A program made the translations under genes and the position numbers. A stretch of 37,147 bases of DNA from SFDP01 sp051653625 (lineage in GTDB: Bacteria; Bacillota; Clostridia; Lachnospirales; Lachnospiraceae): NCBI GenBank assembly GCA_051653625.1, contig JBOFWM010000026.1:1-37147 (forward strand), read 5' to 3'. This document shows positions 24,047 through 31,542 of this stretch, piece by piece. How positions within the stretch are numbered: the stretch's first letter is position 1; every line of letters begins with the position of its first letter. Under the pieces are notes generated by a model. That model saw only the letters and a list, made by a program, of their open reading frames with translations. It had not been told where the DNA came from and searched no databases.

Positions 24047-24646
24047 TTAATTTGGATAGATAATGAGAGCCTCGCGACCCTCATACTTTCCTAGTTCGTA
24101 AAAACTTGTTTCTACGCGGTTCATTTTTTCGAAGGTAACGTGACGATTTGCACGTTTAGGTTGGTCTTCTATAAAAGTGATACCTTCTTCGCGATATTCC
24201 ACACTAAGATTAGGATCATCTAATTCTTCGTAATATGGATCAAAAAGTAAAACTCCTGTATCATCTATTCCGGTAAGTAAAACATAGTGACTTACTTCTG
24301 AATATAAACGCACAACAATTGCTGCACCCATTTCTAAAGCCTTACAAAGCTTACTTTCTTTGGATATAATTACTTGTGCGCCTGATAAAAATTCACAATG
24401 AACAGGAAAATTTTTCATCTGTCCAAAATGATTGAGCCAATTTGCCATAAAAAGCATAGCTGTTGCAGAGGTTCCTTGTTTTCCGATTTCTCCATTTTCA
24501 CCATAAGTATCTAAACAACAACACATAATATTTTTGATAATGTCAGGATAAATTTCTTCTCGGTCAAAGAGGTAGCGTATGCCATTGATTAATGAAACAG
24601 GACCACAATCATATTCTGTTGTTTGGTAATTTAATGGATTTTTCAT
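24047..24646 (-). CDS. C39-like papain-fold cysteine peptidase
   Basis: A 199-residue protein with the C39-like peptidase layout: catalytic C14 in YDCGPVSLINGIRYLF, H120 in EVSHYVLLTGIDD and D136 in LLFDPYYEE. The peptidase in ABC bacteriocin exporters has the same order, but here it stands alone with no signal peptide, membrane segment or ATPase, so it is probably a soluble cytoplasmic protein. Target and role are unknown, and no small leader-peptide gene is visible next to it. AAGGAG lies twelve bases before the ATG, a rather long distance. It is monocistronic, with its own promoter, and convergent to the helicase gene. Confidence 0.82.
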   Translation of the reverse strand: MKNPLNYQTTEYDCGPVSLINGIRYLFDREEIYPDIIKNIMCCCLDTYGENGEIGKQGTSATAMLFMANWLNHFGQMKNFPVHCEFLSGAQVIISKESKLCKALEMGAAIVVRLYSEVSHYVLLTGIDDTGVLLFDPYYEELDDPNLSVEYREEGITFIEDQPKRANRHVTFEKMNRVETSFYELGKYEGREALIIYPN

Positions 24647-24671
24647 AGTAGGTAACCACTCCTTTTAAAAA

Positions 24672-24701
24672 TTTATATCATACTTGAATTGTAATATACA
24701 A
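24672..24701 (-). promoter_or_regulatory. Promoter of the C39-like peptidase gene
   Basis: On the - strand: -35 TTGTAT (complement of 24696-24701), 18-base spacer, -10 TATAAA (complement of 24672-24677), about 25 bases before the start codon. Confidence 0.55.
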
Positions 24702-24799
24702 CTTCTCGGTGTGTGGTGTCAAGAAAATAGTAATGGAATTATTTCTAGAAAAAATAGGAAAAATATGGTATAGTAATTGCAAATTATAAATCATTTAAC

Positions 24800-24834
24800 T
24801 TCTACTTGACAAGTAGAATAAATAAAATTATAAT
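24800..24834 (+). promoter_or_regulatory. Consensus promoter of the ABC importer operon under a 19-base palindrome
   Basis: -35 TTGACA (24806-24811), 17-base spacer, -10 TATAAT (24829-24834): both hexamers match consensus. The -35 lies inside a perfect palindrome, TTCTACTTGACAAGTAGAA (24800-24818), nine bases per arm around one central A. A very strong promoter fully covered at the -35 by a symmetric site is the classic layout for a dimeric repressor. Confidence 0.8.
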
Positions 24835-24895
24835 TTATACAATTCCTAGCAACAAAGTAGGAATGAGGAGTGTGAAAACAGTTATGGAGGAGATT

Positions 24896-26545
24896 ATGAG
24901 AAAAAGAATGAAAAGAATAATGACAGTGATAGCAGCTAGTACACTTAGTATTTTGCTAGTAGCATGCGGATCTAGTCAAACGACACAACAATCAACACAA
25001 GATAATACTAATAATTCGGGTGTAACAAATACTCAAACAAGCAATATTGTAAATATAGGAGTAACGGATACACTTAAGACGTTAAATCCATTGTTAATTG
25101 ATGGAGGAGAAGTAAATAAATATGCGACTTCTTTGATGTTTTTACCAATTGTTGAACTAAATGATGAATTAGAATTTGTAGGAATGCTTGCAGATTCAGT
25201 TACTACAGAAGATAACATCACATTTACAGTACATATTGATGAAGCAGCAACTTGGTCAGATGGAACACCAATTACGGCAGAAGATGTTGAATATACAGCA
25301 CGAAAACTTGCAAGTCCTATTATTGGGAATGTTACAATGATGAATTATATCATTGAAGGCGTTTCGGATGAGAATTTTGTAGAAGAAGGTGCAGAAAGTA
25401 TATCTGGAATACAAGTCGTTGATGAAAAAACAATAACATTTACAACAAAATACGAAATGTCACTTATTACATTTCAAAATTCTTATTTAAGATATTTATT
25501 ACCATTGCCAAAACACAGTATTGAATCGTTTAGTGAATCGGAATTAGCTACAGCAGAATGGTTTCAAAGCCCAGATGTAGTAAGTGGACCATATATTGTG
25601 ACAGAATATGATGTGGATCATTATATAAGTTACGTTGCAAATAAGTCTTATTGGAAAGGTTTACCTAATATTGAAGTATTAAATATAAAAATTGTAGATG
25701 GTAGCCAATTATATGCCGGATTACAATCTGGCGAAATAGATATTACGCAACATACAATGAGTATCATTCCGCAAGAAGATTATGAGAGTGTGGAAGCACT
25801 TGAAACTGTAAATGTAGTATATGGACAACCAGTAACAAACCAATCGGTATTTATTCAAACAGAAAATATTACAGATGCAAAAGTACGACAAGCGTTAGTA
25901 TATGCAATTGATAGAGAGAAAATTTTGACGGATTTATTAAATGGAAATGGTGAAGTTGTAGATGGATTTTTATCGAGTGCAAGTCCATTTTTTGATGAAG
26001 GAATGGAAGTGATAAAGTATGATCCGGATAAGGCAATGGCATTATTAGAAGAAGCGAATTATGATTCATCAAAAGTACTTCGTTTTTATCTGAATTCTGG
26101 TGATAGTACTATGATACATGCTGCTAATATTATGGTTGCGCAGTGGGCAGCAGTTGGTATTAATGTTGAAATTCAAACAGTTGATTTCGCAACATTGATG
26201 ACAGTTGCAGGAAGTCTAGATTATGATTTATTTGCAGTCCAATATACTTATCCACCAAATGATCCATATATTGATATCCAATGGTTACTTAGTGGAGAAG
26301 GCAGTTGGACAGGATATGCAAATGATGCTGTCAATACAGCATTAGAGGAAGCAGTGCTTTCAAGTGATACGAACGTATTAACTACACAATATGGAATCAT
26401 TGATCGTATTGTACAAGAGGACGTACCAATGTTCTCGGCTTATATCATTAGTGCGCAAGGAGCAGTAAGTAAACGATTAGAAAATGCAACACCTAGTGTA
26501 TATGGATTCTTTAACAATGTACATGAATGGAAAATTGCAGAATAG
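24896..26545 (+). CDS. Oligopeptide-type ABC transporter, substrate-binding lipoprotein
   Basis: Extracellular solute-binding protein of family 5, 549 residues. The N-terminus MRKRMKRIMTVIAAST is a positively charged signal peptide leading to the lipobox LLVAC, with C24 as the lipidated cysteine, followed by a Ser/Thr/Gln/Asn-rich linker. The mature protein shows TLKTLNPLLIDGG, the conserved ATWSDGTPITAEDVEYT and later VRQALVYAIDREKIL, as in DppA/OppA-like proteins. I start at 24896, after GGAGGA; a frame open back to 24806 starts with TTG inside the -35 element and cannot be used. It is the first gene of an importer operon that ends in an amidohydrolase, so the ligand may be a peptide or an N-acylated amino acid. 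Confidence 0.92.
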   Translation: MRKRMKRIMTVIAASTLSILLVACGSSQTTQQSTQDNTNNSGVTNTQTSNIVNIGVTDTLKTLNPLLIDGGEVNKYATSLMFLPIVELNDELEFVGMLADSVTTEDNITFTVHIDEAATWSDGTPITAEDVEYTARKLASPIIGNVTMMNYIIEGVSDENFVEEGAESISGIQVVDEKTITFTTKYEMSLITFQNSYLRYLLPLPKHSIESFSESELATAEWFQSPDVVSGPYIVTEYDVDHYISYVANKSYWKGLPNIEVLNIKIVDGSQLYAGLQSGEIDITQHTMSIIPQEDYESVEALETVNVVYGQPVTNQSVFIQTENITDAKVRQALVYAIDREKILTDLLNGNGEVVDGFLSSASPFFDEGMEVIKYDPDKAMALLEEANYDSSKVLRFYLNSGDSTMIHAANIMVAQWAAVGINVEIQTVDFATLMTVAGSLDYDLFAVQYTYPPNDPYIDIQWLLSGEGSWTGYANDAVNTALEEAVLSSDTNVLTTQYGIIDRIVQEDVPMFSAYIISAQGAVSKRLENATPSVYGFFNNVHEWKIAE

Positions 26546-26553
26546 GAAAAAAT

Positions 26554-27531
26554 ATGTCACATTTGCTAGAAGTAAAACAATTAACAACTGCATTTAAAAC
26601 AGAGAATGGAACATCCGTAAGTGTAGATGGTATTGATTTTGAAGTAAATGAAGGAGAAATTGTTTGCATTGTTGGAGAATCAGGATGCGGCAAAAGTGTA
26701 ACTTCTTTATCTATAATGGGACTTTTAGGAAAGGACGGAGCCGTTACAAACGGCTCTGTCTTATTTGAAGGTAACAACTTATTAGAACTTAGTGAAAAAG
26801 AATTTGATAAAATAAGAGGAAATCAAATTTCTATGATATTTCAGGATCCATTATCTTCTTTGAATCCGGTCTTTACGATTGGTTATCAAATTACAGAAAG
26901 CATTAGAATTCATTTGCATTTAAAGAAAGAAGAAGCAAAACTACTCGCAGAAGAATTACTTCGAAAAGTAGGGCTTCCAGAACCTGAAAAGATGATGAAA
27001 AAATATCCACATGTTTTATCAGGAGGAATGAGACAAAGAGTAATGATAGCAATGGCAATTTGTTGTAATCCTAAACTTTTAATTGCAGATGAACCGACAA
27101 CTGCACTTGATGTAACAATACAAGCTCAAATTATGAATCTTTTAAGAAATCTGCAAAAAGAACTTAAAATGTCAATTATTTTGATTACGCATGATATTGG
27201 ATTAGTAGCACAGATGGCAGATCGTGTATTTGTTATGTATGCTGGACAAATTGTAGAACAAGCACCTGTAAAAGAATTGTTTGCAAATCCTTCTCATTTT
27301 TATACAAAAGCATTGTTAGATACTGTTCCATCTATTTTAGGAGAAGAAAAAAAACGATTATATGCAATTCCGGGGATGGTACCAGAACATTATAATGAGA
27401 TGACGGGATGCCGATTTGCATCGCGATGTCTTTCTAAATGTGAAGAATGCGATAAAAAACAATTAGATTATGAAATAAGTAATAAACATTTTGTGAAGTG
27501 TATTGTAGCAAAAAACAGAAAATCGAGTTAA
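26554..27531 (+). CDS. dppD: Oligopeptide-type ABC transporter ATPase, DppD type
   Basis: Cytoplasmic ATPase of 325 residues. Walker A is GESGCGKS (near residue 40), the signature is LSGGMRQR, Walker B is LLIADEPTTALD, and the H-loop is LITHDIGLV. The C-terminus has the cysteine-containing oligopeptide extension (MTGCRFASRCLSKCEEC), usual in DppD/OppD and proposed to hold an iron-sulfur cluster in some members. The ATG at 26554 is chosen because the family begins with SHLLEVKQLT; a frame open to 26527 overlaps the preceding gene. It pairs with the next gene to form the ATPase heterodimer. Confidence 0.94.
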   Translation: MSHLLEVKQLTTAFKTENGTSVSVDGIDFEVNEGEIVCIVGESGCGKSVTSLSIMGLLGKDGAVTNGSVLFEGNNLLELSEKEFDKIRGNQISMIFQDPLSSLNPVFTIGYQITESIRIHLHLKKEEAKLLAEELLRKVGLPEPEKMMKKYPHVLSGGMRQRVMIAMAICCNPKLLIADEPTTALDVTIQAQIMNLLRNLQKELKMSIILITHDIGLVAQMADRVFVMYAGQIVEQAPVKELFANPSHFYTKALLDTVPSILGEEKKRLYAIPGMVPEHYNEMTGCRFASRCLSKCEECDKKQLDYEISNKHFVKCIVAKNRKSS

Positions 27532-27549
27532 AAGGAGTGTTATTCAAGG

Positions 27550-28524
27550 ATGGTAAAAGAAAATAGTAGAGATATCCCAATATTAAAAGTTGAAAATCTA
27601 AAAAAATATTATCCTGTAGCAGGAGGAATTATTCCTCGTACCATTGATTCGATAAAAGCAGTAGATGGTGTTAGTTTTGAAATGTATAAAGGTGAAACAC
27701 TTGGTCTTGTAGGAGAGTCGGGCTGTGGAAAATCGACAATTGGAAAACAAATTGTAGGGCTAGAAAAATCGACAGCAGGAAGTATTGTTTATAAAGATCA
27801 ATGCATGGAACATACCACAACAAAAATCCAAATGGTATTTCAAGATACGTATTCTTCGCTAAATCCAAGAAAGCACATATATGAAATTCTTGCAAAGCCT
27901 ATGTTGCATCATAAAATTGCGACAAAAGAGAATGTGCAAAATCAAATCAATGAATTACTTGATATGGTAGGATTGCCACAACATATACTTGAAAGATATC
28001 CACATGAATTTTCTGGTGGACAAAGACAACGGATTTGTATTGCAAAAGCATTGTCCTTAAAACCGGAATTTATTGTTTGTGATGAACCAGTAAGTGCACT
28101 TGATGTATCAGTACAAGCACAAATTTTGAACTTATTCTTAGATTTACAAAAAGAATTAGATTTAACCTGTTTATTTATAGGTCATGGATTAGGAGCTGTT
28201 CATTATGTGAGTGACCGCATTGCAGTGATGTACTTAGGGAGAATTGTTGAGATTGCAGATGCCGATGAATTATTCAAACATCCGGTGCATCCATATACGA
28301 AAGCACTTTTAAGTGCAGCGCCAGTTGCAGACCCTAATTATAGAGAGCAACAAAAAATTCTGTTGCAAGGCGAAATAAGTGAAGGTGCAAAACAAATCGG
28401 TTGTGGATTTTATGGTCGATGTCCTCATGGTGTGCAAAGTTGTATCAAAAAAATTTCTGTATTAGAGTCAATAAAGGGAAGATATAACCATTTTGTGGCA
28501 TGTTCTCTTTTGGTAAATGCATAA
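27550..28524 (+). CDS. dppF: Oligopeptide-type ABC transporter ATPase, DppF type
   Basis: Second ATPase of the importer, 324 residues. Walker A is GESGCGKST, the signature is FSGGQRQR, Walker B is FIVCDEPVSALD, and the C-terminal extension has GCGFYGRCPHGVQSC. The H-loop reads IGHGLGAVHYVSDRIAVM, where relatives more often have SHDLxVV; the switch histidine is kept. AAGGAG lies about twelve bases before the ATG. Typical for DppF/OppF in length and order. The permease gene begins 17 bases after its stop. Confidence 0.93.
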   Translation: MVKENSRDIPILKVENLKKYYPVAGGIIPRTIDSIKAVDGVSFEMYKGETLGLVGESGCGKSTIGKQIVGLEKSTAGSIVYKDQCMEHTTTKIQMVFQDTYSSLNPRKHIYEILAKPMLHHKIATKENVQNQINELLDMVGLPQHILERYPHEFSGGQRQRICIAKALSLKPEFIVCDEPVSALDVSVQAQILNLFLDLQKELDLTCLFIGHGLGAVHYVSDRIAVMYLGRIVEIADADELFKHPVHPYTKALLSAAPVADPNYREQQKILLQGEISEGAKQIGCGFYGRCPHGVQSCIKKISVLESIKGRYNHFVACSLLVNA

Positions 28525-28541
28525 GAAAGGAAGTATTATGT

Positions 28542-29489
28542 ATGACAAAATATATTATAAAAAGAATTCTTATTGCCATTCCCGTTCTCTTTGGAATTAC
28601 GATCATTGACTATGCACTTATGAATATGGCGGGAAGTCCATTAGATATGTTGCAAGGTGCAAGAGTTTCTCAAGCAGCAGTAGAGGCAAAAGAAATTGCA
28701 TTAGGATTAGACCAACCATTTTACATACAATATTTTGCTTGGTTAATGGAAATCATGAAAGGTAATTTGGGGTATTCTATAAAAAATTATCAGTCAGTTA
28801 CATCTATGATTGTAACGCATATAGGACCAACATTGCTTTTGATGGGGGTATCCTTGTTTGTTAGCTTATTAATTGCCATACCAGCAGGAATTTTTAGCGC
28901 AGTAAAACAGTATTCAAAAGGGGATTATGCAGTAGTATCATTATCTTTTTTAGGAAGTAGTATTCCAGGATTTTTCTTATCGCTTTTGTTGATTTATATT
29001 TTTACAGTTAAGTTAGGATGGCTTCCATCTAGTGGAATGAAAACGTTAGGTACACAAAGTGGAAGCTTAGATGTAATAAAACATATGATTATGCCAGTGA
29101 CAGTATTAGCTACCTCATTAGCAGGGAGTAATATTCGGTATATCCGTAGTTCAGTATTAGAGATTTTACAACAAGATTATTTGAGAACTGCAAAGGCAAA
29201 GGGCTTAGGGAAATTTTTAATAATTAATAAACATGCACTTAGAAATGCGCTTATCCCAATTGTAACCGTAATTGGAATGCAAATTCCAATGTTATTTAGC
29301 GGTGCAGTAATTGTAGAACAAGTATTTTCGTGGCCAGGTCTTGGTCTTATGACAATGAGTGCTATTACAAATAGAGATTATCCTGTGATTATGGGAGTTT
29401 GTTTATTATCTGCTGTAGTTGTACTTGTTGCCAATTTGATTACCGATATTTTATATGCGTTGGTAGATCCGACCATTCAATTACAATAG
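28542..29489 (+). CDS. dppB: Oligopeptide-type ABC transporter permease, DppB type
   Basis: Inner permease of 315 residues with about six helices. The N-terminus TKYIIKRILIAIPVLFGITIIDYALMN is the standard first helix of DppB. The ATPase-contact (EAA) loop is visible as DYLRTAKAKGLGKFLIINKHALRNAL, followed by VIGMQIPMLFSGAVIVEQVFSWPGLG, a highly conserved block. AAAGGAAG precedes the ATG at 28542; an in-frame ATG at 28500 overlaps the preceding ATPase gene and is not needed. It forms the channel with the next gene product. Confidence 0.94.
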   Translation: MTKYIIKRILIAIPVLFGITIIDYALMNMAGSPLDMLQGARVSQAAVEAKEIALGLDQPFYIQYFAWLMEIMKGNLGYSIKNYQSVTSMIVTHIGPTLLLMGVSLFVSLLIAIPAGIFSAVKQYSKGDYAVVSLSFLGSSIPGFFLSLLLIYIFTVKLGWLPSSGMKTLGTQSGSLDVIKHMIMPVTVLATSLAGSNIRYIRSSVLEILQQDYLRTAKAKGLGKFLIINKHALRNALIPIVTVIGMQIPMLFSGAVIVEQVFSWPGLGLMTMSAITNRDYPVIMGVCLLSAVVVLVANLITDILYALVDPTIQLQ

Positions 29490-29506
29490 GTAGAAAGGGA
29501 GAATGC

Positions 29507-30388
29507 ATGAAAAAACAAACTATAAATACAAAAGATATTCTTCATGAAACTTACTTTCAAACAGTAATTAGAAGATTCAAAAAACACAAATTAGGCATGA
29601 TATGTACTGTGATTTTTATCATAATTTCACTTGCTGCTGTTTTTGCTCCTTTTATAGCGCCGTATGATCCAAATGAAATTGTTGGTCCTTTTAGTGGAGC
29701 GCCATCTAAAGAGTTCATTCTTGGTACAGATCAAACAGGTAGATGTGTTTTAAGTCGTTTGCTTTATGCAACTAGAATTTCTCTTTTAGTAGGAGTGTTA
29801 GCGACCCTTATTTCAACAGTTATTGGGGTGGTTTTAGGACTTGTTGCAGGTTATTTTGGTGGAATATTAGATATGATTATCATGCGGATAACAGATATGG
29901 TAATGTCCTTTCCTTATATTCTATTAGTACTTGTGGCGGCAGCAATTTTTAAACCAGGATTATGGAATATCATCTTGATTTTAGGGTTTGTAGATTGGCC
30001 TGGAATTGCAAGACTCGTAAGAGGAAATGTGTTAAGTCTTCGAGAGACAAATTTTGTAAAAAGTAGTCAAGTGGCAAAAATGCCATTACATTATATTCTA
30101 TTTTCCGAAATACTACCAAATACAGTGGCACCTATTTTAGTTTATGCAACAAATGTAGTAGCTCTTTCCATGTTAGATGAAGCGGCACTTAGTTTTTTAG
30201 GACAAGGAGTACGACAACCTACAGCAAGTCTTGGAAATATGTTAAATGGCGCACAATCATTAACTGTATTAACAAAACAACCTTGGCTTTGGCTACCACC
30301 AGGGATTATGATTGTTGTTCTTGTTATTTCTATTAACTTTATTGGTGATGGCCTCCGTGATGCGCTAGATCCAAAATCAAAAAAATAA
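29507..30388 (+). CDS. dppC: Oligopeptide-type ABC transporter permease, DppC type
   Basis: Second permease of the importer, 293 residues. The N-terminal helix starts after FKKHKLGMICTVIF and leads to the family motif FAPFIAPYDPNEI. LGTDQTGRCVLSRLLYATRISLLVGV is the conserved DppC segment, VRGNVLSLRETNFVKSSQVAKM is the EAA loop, and DEAALSFLGQGVRQPTASLGNML closes the conserved core. AAAGGGAG precedes the ATG at 29507; the longer open frame from 29399 lies inside the preceding gene. The next gene, an amidohydrolase, starts nine bases after its stop. Confidence 0.94.
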   Translation: MKKQTINTKDILHETYFQTVIRRFKKHKLGMICTVIFIIISLAAVFAPFIAPYDPNEIVGPFSGAPSKEFILGTDQTGRCVLSRLLYATRISLLVGVLATLISTVIGVVLGLVAGYFGGILDMIIMRITDMVMSFPYILLVLVAAAIFKPGLWNIILILGFVDWPGIARLVRGNVLSLRETNFVKSSQVAKMPLHYILFSEILPNTVAPILVYATNVVALSMLDEAALSFLGQGVRQPTASLGNMLNGAQSLTVLTKQPWLWLPPGIMIVVLVISINFIGDGLRDALDPKSKK

Positions 30389-30397
30389 GGAGTTTTT

Positions 30398-31522
30398 ATG
30401 CAACATAAATTAAGGGATTATTTTCAATGGTTTCATGCTCATCCAGAGCTATCAAATAAAGAGTATGAAACAACAAAAAAAATAAGAGAAATTTTAGAGG
30501 AAGCAGGTATTTCTATTATAGATACTACGTTGCAGACAGGACTTGTAGCACGAATCATTGGAGAGATGGATGGTGGAAATCATATTGCCCTTCGATGTGA
30601 TATAGACGCACTCCCAATTGTAGAAGAGACAAGTCTTGCTTATAAATCATTAAATCAAGGGGTTATGCATGCTTGTGGACATGATTTTCATATTATTAGT
30701 GTATTAGGTGCAGCGTTAGAGTTACAAGCATTAAAAAGTCAACTCGCAGGAACGATTACCTTTATTTTTCAAGCGGCAGAAGAAGAAACAACTGGTGCTA
30801 GAGCTGTATTAAAGACAGGTGTTTTAGAAGGTGTGGATTTTATCTTTGGTATTCATTGTGAACCTAAAATGCCCATTAAATCGGTAGGACTTTCTTGTGG
30901 AAATATTATGGCAGCAGTAGATCGATTTTTGATTCATGTTGAAGGAATTGGATGCCATGGTGCACAACCAAATGAAGGGATAGATCCAATTGTGATTTCA
31001 TCTGCAATAATACAAGCAGCACAAACAATTGTTAGTAGAAATATGAGTCCATTTCATACGAATTTATTAAGCATTACAAGAATGGAAAGTGGAAATACAT
31101 GGAATGTCATACCACAAACAGCAGTAATGGAAGGAACGGTTCGAACATTAAAAAGAGAAGACCGATTAGCAATCAAGGAAAAGTTAAGTGTACTTGTAGA
31201 ACAAATAGCAAAGGGATTTGGAGGAAGTGCAAAATTAGATTGGATAGAATGTCTTCCAGCAATTGAAAATGAAGAAGTTTTAATTCAGTATTGTAAAGAA
31301 ATCGCACAAGAAGAAGCTTGGGAAATACAATCTGCAATTCCAACATTAGGTGGAGAAGATTTTGCCCTTTACCAAGAAGTGATAAAGGGTGCATTTTTAA
31401 AAATTGGAACAAATGGGGAACATGGAATTCATCATCCATCTTTTTGCATTGATACGGATGCAATTACTCCAACGGTTTCTTATTTGGTAAAATTAATAAG
31501 AGGAACAACAAGGATTAGGTAG
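30398..31522 (+). CDS. M20D-family amidohydrolase (N-acyl-amino-acid hydrolase)
   Basis: Cytoplasmic metallo-amidohydrolase of 374 residues, of the hippurate hydrolase / N-acyl-amino-acid deacylase group. Metal ligands are in place: C93 and H95 (HACGHDFH), E128/E129 (FQAAEEETTGA), the histidine of FGIHCEP and the histidine pair of HHPSF near the C-terminus. The dimerisation lid contains GIGCHGAQPNEGIDPI. Such enzymes cleave N-acyl, N-aryl-acyl or indole-acetyl amino acids. It is the last gene of the ABC operon (AAGGAG before the ATG), so it likely processes the imported compound. Its stop codon overlaps the end of the convergent EAL gene by eight bases. Confidence 0.92.
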   Translation: MQHKLRDYFQWFHAHPELSNKEYETTKKIREILEEAGISIIDTTLQTGLVARIIGEMDGGNHIALRCDIDALPIVEETSLAYKSLNQGVMHACGHDFHIISVLGAALELQALKSQLAGTITFIFQAAEEETTGARAVLKTGVLEGVDFIFGIHCEPKMPIKSVGLSCGNIMAAVDRFLIHVEGIGCHGAQPNEGIDPIVISSAIIQAAQTIVSRNMSPFHTNLLSITRMESGNTWNVIPQTAVMEGTVRTLKREDRLAIKEKLSVLVEQIAKGFGGSAKLDWIECLPAIENEEVLIQYCKEIAQEEAWEIQSAIPTLGGEDFALYQEVIKGAFLKIGTNGEHGIHHPSFCIDTDAITPTVSYLVKLIRGTTRIR

Positions 31523-31542
31523 AACAAATGTTACTACCTAAT
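31514..31542. terminator. Terminator in the overlapping 3' ends of the amidohydrolase and EAL genes
   Basis: ATTAGGTAG (31514-31522) pairs perfectly with CTACCTAAT (31534-31542) across an eleven-base loop. T-rich sequence follows on the + strand (ATTTGTTTGCTTTGCTTTTT). The left arm contains the stop codon of the amidohydrolase, and the whole hairpin lies within the last codons of the EAL gene. Confidence 0.65.

Noticed and set aside
24806..24895. Longer N-terminus of the binding protein from a TTG at 24806.
   Set aside because: This TTG is the -35 element of the promoter, and the lipoprotein signal peptide fits a start at 24896.
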